Of a stretch of 33,119 nt of DNA, positions 15,651-24,223 are shown piece by piece. Within the stretch, counting starts at the first letter, position 1, and every line of letters starts with the position of its first letter. The stretch lies in NCBI RefSeq assembly GCF_002744245.1, contig NZ_NKHG01000015.1, positions 1 to 33,119 on the forward strand, read 5' to 3'. The position numbers and the translations under genes are program-made. The DNA is from Bacillus pumilus (GTDB taxonomy: Bacteria > Bacillota > Bacilli > Bacillales > Bacillaceae). Under the pieces are notes generated by a model, which did no database searches, was not told the DNA's origin, and saw nothing but the letters and a program-made list of their open reading frames with translations.

Positions 15651-15732
15651 GAAAAGCATAGAAACGAAGAGGCCTTTTAGTTGAGGTCTTTTTTTATTGT
15701 GGAAAAAAATGATTAATTTGACTAAAAAAAGA

Positions 15733-15761
15733 TTGAGTTTTTGTGTATTTTAATGTAATAT
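15733..15761 (+). promoter_or_regulatory. Promoter of the desaturase-EamA operon
   Basis: TTGAGT (15733-15738), 17-bp spacer, TAATAT (15756-15761), about 58 bases before the start codon. Confidence 0.65.
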
Positions 15762-15818
15762 AATTCATAAAAATACATAATGTGTAATCACTTCTTTTGC
15801 ACTTAAGAAGGACGGGGT

Positions 15819-16808
15819 ATGTTTGTGGCTAATTATGAGTATTATCGCTTTTCTAAGGAAATAAGAGATGAATTAAAGCCCTTCTACCAATCTAACAACT
15901 ATAGAGGGATATTAGGTATACTGTATGATTATGCAATGATTGCTTTGGCTATTGTTTTAAGTGAGTTTCATATGGCTTTTTACATCCTTACTGTGTTGAT
16001 CATTGGCTCTAGACAGAGAGCACTTGCAACCATTCTCCATGATGCATCACATGTATGCTTGGCGAAGAGTAAAAAGCTCAATCGCTTATTGGGTACATAT
16101 TTCTCAGGGTATTTAATTGGTCAAGAGTTTCATATCTATCAAGATTCACATGTGAAAGGTCATCATATGCATTTAGGAAACCCGAACAAAGATCCAGATT
16201 ATCAGTATCATTTGGAAGTGGGATTATATCAGCTTCGAGACCATCAGCATTTCTTCTATCAATATGTCTTAAGGCCATTGTTTTTATTAAATATTTTTAG
16301 TTATGCTGTATATATTTTTAAACACCGAATGCTGCAATTCACGAAATATCCTAAACAATATGCGAAAATGATCGTAATGTGGCTCGTGATATGTGGTGTA
16401 CTCCTCTACTTTGGTTTATTCATGCATTTGATTTTATATTGGGTGATTCCGTATTTCACAGCTTTTATGGTGATTGGTTGGTTTATCGAGATTGCAGAAC
16501 ACTATCCGCTCATGCTCGATCATAAGAAAAGCATTCAAATGACACGAAATCGTTTTAGCCATTGGATGGAAGCCTTTTTCTTAAGTATTCATGCAGAAAA
16601 TTATCATTTGGCTCACCATCTTCAAGCGAGTATTCCATATTGGAATATTGCCAAGGCACATCAAGTGATGATGAAGGATGAGACATATGAAAAGTTAAAT
16701 AATCGAATGGGCGGCGTGTTTTTTTCGTCAAATCAGAATGCACCTTTAATCAAGGATTTGATGAGAAATCAGAAGCTACCTACTCAAAAACTGAGGGAGA
16801 ACGGATGA
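15819..16808 (+). CDS. Membrane fatty-acid-desaturase-like protein
   Basis: A 329-residue integral membrane protein with the three histidine boxes of the fatty acid desaturase/hydroxylase superfamily: HDASH (residues 74-78), HVKGHH (111-116) and HLAHH (263-267), plus H258. These bind a di-iron centre that inserts a double bond, hydroxyl or epoxide using oxygen. Hydrophobic pairs flank the boxes (about 38-65, 95-105, 150-168, 183-226). It is not the usual Bacillus Des desaturase. AAGGA precedes the ATG. Its stop codon overlaps the start of the following EamA transporter by four bases (ATGA), so the two are translationally coupled. The substrate could be a lipid or a small amphiphilic metabolite; unknown. 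Confidence 0.85.
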   Translation: MFVANYEYYRFSKEIRDELKPFYQSNNYRGILGILYDYAMIALAIVLSEFHMAFYILTVLIIGSRQRALATILHDASHVCLAKSKKLNRLLGTYFSGYLIGQEFHIYQDSHVKGHHMHLGNPNKDPDYQYHLEVGLYQLRDHQHFFYQYVLRPLFLLNIFSYAVYIFKHRMLQFTKYPKQYAKMIVMWLVICGVLLYFGLFMHLILYWVIPYFTAFMVIGWFIEIAEHYPLMLDHKKSIQMTRNRFSHWMEAFFLSIHAENYHLAHHLQASIPYWNIAKAHQVMMKDETYEKLNNRMGGVFFSSNQNAPLIKDLMRNQKLPTQKLRENG

Positions 16809-17710
16809 AAAACACATATCTTTTAGGCGTTTTATTAGCGTTAGGGGCAGCTATATTAAATGGCAGTGTGGGCATATTTAGTAAAGGGCTGTTTGCAAGC
16901 CATCTCAGTCCAACTGCTGTCTCTTTTTACAAGTGTTTGATTGCTTTTATTGCATTATCTGTTTTTTTCTTGTTTCATCAAGAATTTAAACATCAAGTTT
17001 TTCGATTAAAGAAATATCTGAAGCAGATGGCCTTGTGTTCTTTTCTGGGAATCTTTGTGTTGTATTATTTTGAAACGACTGCCTATCATTATGCGGCGGT
17101 TCCGTTTGTTGTGTTTATGCTATTAGGTTCAGCTGTTTTTACTACGTTCATCTTTAGTACGTTACTCCTGAAAGAACGAAAAAATGTATTGAAGGTTGTT
17201 GGTTTTATTTTGCTCACCGCAGGGATATGTGTGATGGCGGTGGCTGAGGGAGCGGCTTCTGGTCAGTTTTCTGTAGGAGCATTATTTGCGTGCATTGCAG
17301 GTATTGGGTACGGTTTGTTTCTTGTGTTTACTAAAAAATTCAAGTTAACTGGTGGTTTGGCACTCATATGGTATCTCATGCTATTTGGTGTCATTTACTT
17401 ATCGATTCCGTTCTATATAGAGGGTCTGACGGTTCCAGAGATGAATACTTATCCTACCTTACTAGCATTAGCGATTTTCCCTACAATCGGTGGGTTCTAC
17501 TGTACAACGAAAGCACTCGCCTATTTGGAAGCGAATAAAGTTCAATTTTTAGAGTTAACTGAGCCTATTTTTGCAACTGTATTTGCTTTCTTTGTCTTAA
17601 GGGAAATGGTGGAAGGAATTGAATGGTTAGGCGCGAGTCTTATTCTCATTGCGATCTACATTGCTGAGATGACCCCACAAAAGGAAATGAAGAAAAGCAA
17701 CATCACATGA
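16805..17710 (+). CDS. EamA-family transporter, coupled to the desaturase
   Basis: A 301-residue protein with ten predicted membrane helices arranged as two EamA repeats (about residues 5-140 and 150-292), the fold of drug/metabolite exporters. GAGGGAG precedes the ATG and the start overlaps the end of the desaturase gene by 4 bp. Tight coupling suggests it moves the desaturase's substrate or product, which is inference. A terminator follows. No closer family name can be given. Confidence 0.87.
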   Translation: MKNTYLLGVLLALGAAILNGSVGIFSKGLFASHLSPTAVSFYKCLIAFIALSVFFLFHQEFKHQVFRLKKYLKQMALCSFLGIFVLYYFETTAYHYAAVPFVVFMLLGSAVFTTFIFSTLLLKERKNVLKVVGFILLTAGICVMAVAEGAASGQFSVGALFACIAGIGYGLFLVFTKKFKLTGGLALIWYLMLFGVIYLSIPFYIEGLTVPEMNTYPTLLALAIFPTIGGFYCTTKALAYLEANKVQFLELTEPIFATVFAFFVLREMVEGIEWLGASLILIAIYIAEMTPQKEMKKSNIT

Positions 17711-17713
17711 AGG

Positions 17714-17760
17714 AGACAAAGGGTTAATATGGTGTTTGTTTTATCCCTTTGTCTTCTTTT
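17714..17760 (+). terminator. Terminator of the desaturase-EamA operon
   Basis: AGACAAAGGG (17714-17723) pairs with CCCTTTGTCT (17745-17754), then TCTTTT. Its 3' arm and the next bases are repeated exactly at 31164-31187. Confidence 0.75.
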
Positions 17761-17825
17761 CAGCGTGAATGGAAAAACGCTGAATTCTACGGAGATTGAG
17801 AAATGGCGCAGAGGGAATGGATCAT

Positions 17826-18120
17826 TCATGAGCACCGATGCGCAGATCGGTCTACGAATGCGAAGGTTTGTCATACAATGTGAATGGAGTTGAGATGACG
17901 AAGTAGATAAGCCATAGCGCCTAATTCGCTATGTTCCCCGTGAATCCATACAATCATGTCTCAATCAACGTCTCAATAAGCTGTCAAATAGTGATGACGA
18001 TTCCGTCTAAACCTCAGCATAAAAAGCTAGATGGTGAGGTGATCGTCTGTCTTGAGAATGGTTAGACTCCTCCTGAGAGTGTGATGTGAAAACCTGGTTT
18101 CGATCAACTAGTAGAGTAGC
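17826..18120 (+). pseudogene. Degenerate coding remnant, family unknown
   Basis: Readable protein-like stretches occur in two plus-strand frames: MSTDAQIG (from 17828), then after a shift YECEGLSYNVNGVEMTK, FAMFPVNPYNHVSINVSISC, IPSKPQHKKLDGEVIVCLEN and KPGFDQLVE. At least five in-frame stops interrupt them. The order and composition look like one old gene of roughly 100 or more residues. I do not recognise the family. Confidence 0.4.
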
Positions 18121-18157
18121 TATGCTTTCATTCAATATGAAATCCTCTTATTTCTCC

Positions 18158-18631
18158 TCACGATGAGAAGGTTTTGAGGTACCAAGCATCCATCGCAGAA
18201 TGCTCAGAGCCTTCAATCGGCTCAGAAAGAAGAGAAAAGTCATACCGATGATACAGACCTGTGGCTGCTGTCAATTCACGGCGGGTCTCTAAATAACAGG
18301 CTTCGTAGTGTGTAGATGCATATCGCAGTGCCGTGTCCATCAGTTTTTTGCCTGCACCTTTTCCTTGTGCTTTTGGGCTTAAATAAAGCTTTTGTAATTC
18401 ACATATTCCATTTGTAAAAGGGGCAATGCCTACGCCGCCCACAATGTCACCATGCTCTTCAGCAACCCAATAGGCTGCATGAGTCAATGACTGATAGTAT
18501 TCGAAAAGCTGATCAAGGTGTGGATCTGTGTAGGCTGTACCTTCAATCGCAAGATTCGCTGATTCTAGTGACTGGCGAATAATGGCCGCGATATACGGAT
18601 TGTCTTTTTGTTGAATGGGTCTAATGTTCAT
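18158..18631 (-). CDS. GNAT acetyltransferase
   Basis: A 157-residue GCN5-related N-acetyltransferase, a single domain using acetyl-CoA. The CoA-binding motif A is LYLSPKAQGKGAGKKLM (about residues 86-102), with Q/RxxGxG/A met by QGKGAG. The start is the ATG at 18631, eight bases behind GGAGG; an upstream ATG at 18646 is part of that site. Divergent from the small YesK-like gene. Substrate unknown. Confidence 0.88.
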   Translation of the reverse strand: MNIRPIQQKDNPYIAAIIRQSLESANLAIEGTAYTDPHLDQLFEYYQSLTHAAYWVAEEHGDIVGGVGIAPFTNGICELQKLYLSPKAQGKGAGKKLMDTALRYASTHYEACYLETRRELTAATGLYHRYDFSLLSEPIEGSEHSAMDAWYLKTFSS

Positions 18632-18684
18632 TGGGAGAACCTCCATTGTTATAGGATAAAAAAGAGAATAGGAGTTGATGCAAC

Positions 18685-18950
18685 ATGTTTTGGCTGCAAA
18701 CCGCCATTTTTACAATCCTTGTGCTTTGTCTCTCGTGGTGGGTAGGAAAAAGACGCAGATACCGAAATGCTGGGCTGATTCTTCCTATATGTATCACCCT
18801 GTTTGGATTGATCTTATTGATCAGTAGTTTCTTCATTGGCAGATGGGAAGGGATAGCGCTCAGTATATCAAGCGTCTCTATTATTCTAGCTTCAATGATT
18901 TGTTTGATCATTGTCACAGGGATTCAATTTTTAAAAAAAGATGACCCTTC

Positions 18951-18954
<4 letters not shown>
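18685..18954 (+). CDS. Small membrane protein, YesK-like
   Basis: An 89-residue protein with three hydrophobic segments (about residues 4-20, 29-51 and 57-80), a basic cytoplasmic patch GKRRRYRN, and the pattern FFIGRWEGIALS that recalls the YesK-like family of Bacillus (recalled, not checked). AGGAG lies ten bases before the ATG. Its end overlaps the convergent acetyltransferase gene by four bases. No function known. Confidence 0.65.
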
Positions 18955-19903
<949 letters not shown>

Positions 19904-19950
19904 TCATTGATTGAGCTGTTTCTATTATATCATCACCTGAAGAGGATACC

Positions 19951-20580
19951 TTATTTGATCACGGTTTTATAACTCCAGCTTTCTAAGAACATTTCTTTTC
20001 CGCGTAGCACTCTCTCATCAAACTCCATCCATCCATTTTTTTGATAGAAATGACGATTGGCTTCGTTATGTGTGATCAGTGTAAACAGCCCTCCGCCATG
20101 ACTAGCGATAAAAGGGAACAGACATTGCTTTAACATGCGGCTACCGAGTTTTTTCCCTTGCTGGTTCTTTGCTACGACAAGCGCTTCTAAATACCAATAA
20201 GGTTTCTTTAAGGACGAACAAGCCTGCTTTGCATCCGTTAAAATGCTGAATACATGCTGAATCGCCGATATGCCGCCTGTGAAGACCAGCTTTAATCCAC
20301 CTGAGAAGAGATAATCCATGAGTCCTGGTTCAGGATGGTGCGGGTGCTTTAACAGGGCGGCAGATACAATCTCCTCGTTCTCAATTCCGACAAAACAGCT
20401 TTGGTGCTGAAAAAACACTTTTGTGTTGACCAAATGCAGCTGACGGGCGAATGCAGAGCGCTTGCGGACGCGGACCTTTTCACATAACAAATCAAAAAAT
20501 ATATAATCTTGAAAAGAATCATATAACAAATCTGCCACATGAGGCAGTTCATCCTCTCTAGCCAGTCTAAATTGAATCAT
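19951..20580 (-). CDS. GNAT acetyltransferase under TetR palindrome
   Basis: A 209-residue GNAT protein. Motif A is VVAKNQQGKKLGSRMLKQC with QGKKLG; the C-terminal half keeps NEANRHFYQKNGW, typical for the acceptor side. The start is the ATG at 20580, eight bases behind GGAGG. The tetR gene at 20730 is divergent, and the palindrome AACATATGTT (20619-20628) lies just downstream of this gene's -10 (TATAAT on the minus strand, 20630-20635), so it is probably a target of that repressor. Substrate unknown. Confidence 0.86.
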   Translation of the reverse strand: MIQFRLAREDELPHVADLLYDSFQDYIFFDLLCEKVRVRKRSAFARQLHLVNTKVFFQHQSCFVGIENEEIVSAALLKHPHHPEPGLMDYLFSGGLKLVFTGGISAIQHVFSILTDAKQACSSLKKPYWYLEALVVAKNQQGKKLGSRMLKQCLFPFIASHGGGLFTLITHNEANRHFYQKNGWMEFDERVLRGKEMFLESWSYKTVIK

Positions 20581-20617
20581 ATGGTGATCCTCCTTTTTTA
20601 AACAGATATAGATTATT

Positions 20618-20635
20618 GAACATATGTTTATTATA
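20618..20635 (-). promoter_or_regulatory. TetR operator copy 1 and -10 of the GNAT gene
   Basis: GAACATATGTTT (20618-20629) contains the 10-bp palindrome AACATATGTT and abuts a minus-strand TATAAT (20630-20635). The core matches the longer palindrome at 21328-21349. Confidence 0.7.
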
Positions 20636-20729
20636 ATGGGGAGAAAATTATTCAAACATCGGTAATAGACGATCTCTTGTACAAAAATAGACAGCTGAGG
20701 CTAAATTGTTCAAAAACGGAGGGGATCTT

Positions 20730-21281
20730 ATGAAGGATAGACGAACTATCAAAACAAAAAAGGCGATTCGAGAAAGCTTTCTCGAACTTTTAAAAGAGAA
20801 AGAAGTTCAGCAGATTACAGTATCAGAGCTATCAAGAAGAGCGGATTTAGGAAGAGGCACCTTTTATTTGCACTATCAAGATGTGTTTGATTTATATGAA
20901 CAGCTGGAGAAAGAACTATTCGATCAGCTTGGCGGATTGTATGATGAAGCTTTTCCGAGTCAGGATCCTCTTGATATGCTTTCGTTTTTGAACAAAACCA
21001 TCGGTTATTTGAAAGAGAATCAATCCGTGTTGACGTTGTTTGTCAAACCAAACGGTCCAACGACCAATCAATTTAAAGCATTTTTCAAAGAAAAAATCAT
21101 GAAAGAATGGCAGCTTGACCAGCGTCATATTACGGAGAATGTGCAGATTGAGGCCTCTTTTGTCGTGTCTGGTGTCGTTGGCGTACTAGAGGAATGGATT
21201 CATGAAGGCATGACAGTCAATGAAGAGAAGCTTGCACACAAATTGTACGAGCTTCTCTTCAAGATGGAACAGGAATTGTAA
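20730..21281 (+). CDS. TetR-family repressor
   Basis: A 183-residue TetR regulator of the short type that starts DRRTIKTKKAIRESFLELL. The helix-turn-helix is about residues 27-48 (ITVSELSRRADLGRGTFYLH followed by YQDVFDLY), with a C-terminal domain resembling TetR_C_8/YxbF-like proteins. The ATG at 20730 lies behind GGAGGGG. It sits between a divergent GNAT gene and a downstream reductase-like gene, both preceded by the same palindrome, which makes both likely targets. Ligand unknown. Confidence 0.87.
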   Translation: MKDRRTIKTKKAIRESFLELLKEKEVQQITVSELSRRADLGRGTFYLHYQDVFDLYEQLEKELFDQLGGLYDEAFPSQDPLDMLSFLNKTIGYLKENQSVLTLFVKPNGPTTNQFKAFFKEKIMKEWQLDQRHITENVQIEASFVVSGVVGVLEEWIHEGMTVNEEKLAHKLYELLFKMEQEL

Positions 21282-21320
21282 GAGTGTGAAAACAATGGTT
21301 CCTTTCTCTTTCCTTTCTGC

Positions 21321-21349
21321 TATAATGAAAAAGAACATATGTTCTTTTT
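21321..21349 (+). promoter_or_regulatory. TetR operator copy 2 and -10 of the reductase-like gene
   Basis: TATAAT (21321-21326) is followed at once by a perfect 22-bp palindrome (21328-21349) centred on GAACATATGTTC with five A and five T on its flanks. Its position just after the -10 is that of a repressor site. Confidence 0.8.
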
Positions 21350-21360
21350 AGAGGTGAGGA

Positions 21361-21918
21361 GTGGTGGGATTGAGTGAGAAAAGAAAATTGCTATTTTATG
21401 GGGCAATGAGTATGGATGGATATTTAGCAAGAGAGGATCACCGCCTTGATTGGCTAATAGGAACGGAGGGCGAAGAGGAAACGAGCTATGATGATTTTTA
21501 TGCGTCAGTCGATACGCTCATCATGGGGCGTAAGACATATGAACAGGTTCTTAAGCTCTCACCTGGCGAGTTTCCTTATGAAGAAAAGACTTGTTATATT
21601 GTTTCTCGCACTTTACAAGACAGTCATACAGGAACACACATCATTCGTGAAGATTTCTTATCATTTATCACAAGCTTAAAAAATGAAAAAGGCCGACATA
21701 TGTGGATTGTAGGAGGTGGGGAACTGCTTCAGGCTTTATTAAAAGAAAGATTGGTCGATGAGCTGTTTCTTCAAATCGTACCTGTCATGATTGGAAAAGG
21801 AATTCCTCTTTTCCTTCCAACAGATCAGGAATCTAGATTTTCATTACAACAAGTACATCAATACAAGCAGATTGCTGAAATGCATTTTGTCTTAAAAGAA
21901 GACCAAAAAGGCCACTGA
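21361..21918 (+). CDS. Dihydrofolate-reductase-like (RibD C-terminal domain) protein
   Basis: A 185-residue protein of the RibD_C/DHFR-like group (B. subtilis YwjB/YyaP kind), expected to bind NADPH. Family motifs: AMSMDGYLAREDH near the N-terminus, DTLIMGRKTYEQ around 51-62, and WIVGGGELLQALL around 115-127. The start is uncertain: GTG at 21361, GTG at 21364 and TTG at 21370 all have usable Shine-Dalgarno bases in GAGGTGAGGAG. It lies under a 22-bp palindrome likely bound by the upstream TetR. The physiological substrate is unknown. Confidence 0.85.
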   Translation: MVGLSEKRKLLFYGAMSMDGYLAREDHRLDWLIGTEGEEETSYDDFYASVDTLIMGRKTYEQVLKLSPGEFPYEEKTCYIVSRTLQDSHTGTHIIREDFLSFITSLKNEKGRHMWIVGGGELLQALLKERLVDELFLQIVPVMIGKGIPLFLPTDQESRFSLQQVHQYKQIAEMHFVLKEDQKGH

Positions 21919-21936
21919 CCATAGTGGTCTTTTTTG
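21910..21936 (+). terminator. Terminator of the reductase-like gene
   Basis: GGCCACT pairs with AGTGGTC across a 6-base loop, followed by TTTTTT. Confidence 0.8.
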
Positions 21937-21950
21937 ATTAAACAAACACG

Positions 21951-22001
21951 TTGACAAGAAAATATCCTAGTGTTAGGATAAATTTATCCTAATTTTAGGA
22001 T
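21951..22001 (+). promoter_or_regulatory. marR operon promoter with duplicated operator
   Basis: TTGACA (21951-21956), 17-bp spacer, -10 TAGGAT (21974-21979). Two copies of ATCCTA-N4-TAGGAT lie at 21964-21979 and 21986-22001, 22 bp apart. The first includes the -10; the second covers the start region. This is the layout of cooperative repression by two MarR dimers. Confidence 0.85.
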
Positions 22002-22024
22002 TTATTGAAAAAGGAGTAGTTGCC

Positions 22025-22498
22025 ATGGTGCAGCATGAACATGAATTAGATTTAAGGCTTTTCCGCGTGTGGATGAAAGCCTATCAAGCCCTTTTTACAA
22101 ATATCCAAAAAGACATTGAACGCTATGATATCGGATTTGAAAATTTTCAGATCCTTGAATTGCTCTATAGTAAGGGACCGCATCCCGTCCAAAAAATTAG
22201 TGATATTCTGTCCATTCCAAGTGGAAGCATTACATATGTCGTCAACAAACTAGAAAAACAAGAACTGGTCAAAAGACAATGTGCGCCCTCTGATAAACGG
22301 GTATTCCATGTATTGCTGACGGATAAAGGGAAGCAATTGTTTGACGACATTTTTCCTAAACATACTGATGTCATTTCACAAAACCTGTCCTTTATTGAAA
22401 AAGAAGAAAAAGAGCAGCTCATCAAATGGCTGAAAAAAATCGGTTTAGGGGCACAACAACTTCACGAAAAGGGGAAACAAGATGACACACAGCTTTGA
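22025..22498 (+). CDS. MarR-family repressor of the nitroreductase operon
   Basis: A 157-residue MarR/MhqR-like regulator. The DNA-binding helix region is about residues 55-80 (VQKISDILSIPSGSITYVVN) and the wing CAPSDKRVFHVLLTDKG. AAAGGAG lies eight bases before the ATG. The last 17 bases overlap the nitroreductase gene, so the genes are cotranscribed. The nearest B. subtilis analogues regulate quinone-responsive nitroreductase and dioxygenase genes (MhqR; YusO is another possibility), but its operator differs from the MhqR palindrome I remember. Confidence 0.88.
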   Translation: MVQHEHELDLRLFRVWMKAYQALFTNIQKDIERYDIGFENFQILELLYSKGPHPVQKISDILSIPSGSITYVVNKLEKQELVKRQCAPSDKRVFHVLLTDKGKQLFDDIFPKHTDVISQNLSFIEKEEKEQLIKWLKKIGLGAQQLHEKGKQDDTQL

Positions 22499-23105
22499 TA
22501 CATTGGTACGTGAAAGACGATCAGCATCAAATTTTTTGCCTAATATCTCGATTTCGAGAGAAGAGCTTAACATCATATTTGAAGAGGTCAAGCTGTCACC
22601 ATCTGCTTTTAATTTACAGCATACACACTATGTCGTTGTCCAAACAGAAGAGCTCAAAGAACAAGTAAGAGAAGCAGCATTTGGACAATATAAAGTGCAT
22701 TCCGCTTCAGCAGCTATCATTGTACTAGGCGACCCGAACGCTTATCAACAAGCTGGAAACATATACGAAGGCTTAAAAATGCTGGGTATTTTAAACGCGC
22801 AGCAATATGAAGAAATGGTCAGAGAGACGATGAACTTTTATGAGCAGAGAGGGGCGGTTTTTCAGAAGGAAGAGGCCATCCGCAATGCTTCATTATCTGC
22901 CATGCTGTTTATGCTCGCAGCCAAAAACAAGGGCTGGGACACTTGTCCAATGATTGGTTTTGACCCTGAAGCAATGAAAAAGGTCTTGAACATTGATTCC
23001 GATTTGGTTCCTGTGTTAATGATCACGCTCGGAAAAGAAAAAGTAGAAAGCAGACAAGCGAGAGGCTATCGAAAGCCTGTCTCAGAATTCGTGACATATT
23101 TATAA
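22482..23105 (+). CDS. Nitroreductase-family NAD(P)H flavin reductase, MhqN-like
   Basis: A 207-residue FMN nitroreductase-fold enzyme that probably reduces quinones or nitro compounds with NAD(P)H. It follows remembered B. subtilis MhqN almost along its length: RERRSASNFLP at the start (flavin phosphate binding), LSPSAFNLQHTHYVV, QQAGNIYEGLKMLGILN, WDTCPMIGFDPEAMKKVLNI and ARGYRKPVSEFV at the end. It overlaps the marR gene by 17 bases and is followed 17 bases on by a flavin monooxygenase gene. The operon therefore looks like a detoxification unit for quinone-like electrophiles. Confidence 0.9.
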   Translation: MTHSFDTLVRERRSASNFLPNISISREELNIIFEEVKLSPSAFNLQHTHYVVVQTEELKEQVREAAFGQYKVHSASAAIIVLGDPNAYQQAGNIYEGLKMLGILNAQQYEEMVRETMNFYEQRGAVFQKEEAIRNASLSAMLFMLAAKNKGWDTCPMIGFDPEAMKKVLNIDSDLVPVLMITLGKEKVESRQARGYRKPVSEFVTYL

Positions 23106-23122
23106 GATAGGGGGTTCCATCC

Positions 23123-24175
23123 ATGGAACTAGGAATTAGTACATTTGTAGAAACAACCCCTGATTTTCAAACAGGGAAAACAGTCAGTCACGCACAGCGT
23201 ATTCGAGAAGTTGTTGAAGAAATTATATTAGCAGATCAAGTTGGCCTAGATGTATTTGGAGTGGGTGAGCACCACCGTGAAGATTTCGCCGCATCGAATC
23301 CAGCTGTCGTATTAGCAGCTGCGGCAACGCAAACAAAGAATATTCGCTTGACGAGTGCAGTGACAGTCCTTTCATCGGCAGATCCTGTCCGTGTATTTCA
23401 GGATTTCGCTACATTAGATGGACTATCGAATGGACGTGCAGAGATCATGGCAGGCCGTGGATCATTTATTGAATCATTCCCGCTCTTTGGCTATGACCTA
23501 AATGATTATGAAGAATTATTTGAAGAAAAGCTTGATTTGCTGCTGACATTACAGCAGTCAGAGCGTGTGACATGGAGCGGAAAACATCGTCCAGCCATTC
23601 AGGATGTTGGCGTATACCCAAGACCTGTTCAAGATCCTCTTCCAATTTGGATTGGCAGTGGGGGAAACCGTGAATCCGTCGTACGTGCAGGATTATTAGG
23701 GTTACCGCTTGTACTTGCTATCATTGGCGGCAGTCCTAGACAGTTCGCACCGCTTGTTCAGCTATACAAGCAGGCTGCTGTTCATGCTGGGCATGACCCG
23801 GAGAAATTAACTGTGGCGTCACATTCGCATGGATTTGTTGCACAAGAAACAGAACTGGCAGCAGATCAATTCTTCCCTTCCACACAGCATGTCATGAATA
23901 CATTAGCGAGAGAGCGGGGCTGGGGACCTTACACACGTTCTACGTTCGATGCAGCGAGAACATTAGAAGGCGCACTGTATGTGGGAGATCCAGATGCAGT
24001 AGCTGAGAAAGTGATTCACCTGCGAAAAAATGTTGGGATCACACGATTTATGCTTCATGTACCAGTTGGTTCAATGCCGCATGATCAAGTGCTAAAAGCC
24101 ATTGAGTTATTTGGAAAAGAAGTGGCTCCTAAAGTAAGAGAAGAGGTTGCTCGCTGGGAAGCAGAGCAAGAATAA
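23123..24175 (+). CDS. Luciferase-like (LLM class) flavin monooxygenase
   Basis: A 350-residue single-domain TIM-barrel flavin-dependent oxidoreductase of the bacterial luciferase-like family, expected to use reduced FMN. Signs: the start MELGISTFVETTPDF, the barrel segment GLDVFGVGEHHREDF with the HH pair, RLTSAVTVLSSADPVRVFQD, and AEIMAGRGSFIESFPLFGYD. GGGGG lies eight bases before the ATG. As third gene of the marR operon it probably oxidises compounds handled with the nitroreductase, which could also supply reduced flavin (inference). Strong terminator behind. Confidence 0.9.
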   Translation: MELGISTFVETTPDFQTGKTVSHAQRIREVVEEIILADQVGLDVFGVGEHHREDFAASNPAVVLAAAATQTKNIRLTSAVTVLSSADPVRVFQDFATLDGLSNGRAEIMAGRGSFIESFPLFGYDLNDYEELFEEKLDLLLTLQQSERVTWSGKHRPAIQDVGVYPRPVQDPLPIWIGSGGNRESVVRAGLLGLPLVLAIIGGSPRQFAPLVQLYKQAAVHAGHDPEKLTVASHSHGFVAQETELAADQFFPSTQHVMNTLARERGWGPYTRSTFDAARTLEGALYVGDPDAVAEKVIHLRKNVGITRFMLHVPVGSMPHDQVLKAIELFGKEVAPKVREEVARWEAEQE

Positions 24176-24178
24176 ATA

Positions 24179-24216
24179 AAAAGGTCGATCAAGTGAATAG
24201 GCTTGATCGACCTTTT
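24179..24216. terminator. Bidirectional terminator
   Basis: AAAAGGTCGATCAAG (24179-24193) and CTTGATCGACCTTTT (24202-24216) pair perfectly around an 8-base loop. It ends the flavin monooxygenase operon and, on the other strand, the small secreted peptide gene. Confidence 0.92.
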
Positions 24217-24223
24217 CTTATGC

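Noticed and set aside
15660-15700. Terminator-like AAGAGGCC...GAGGTCTTTTTTT
   Set aside because: The stem needs large bulges and mismatches, so it was not listed despite the T-run.
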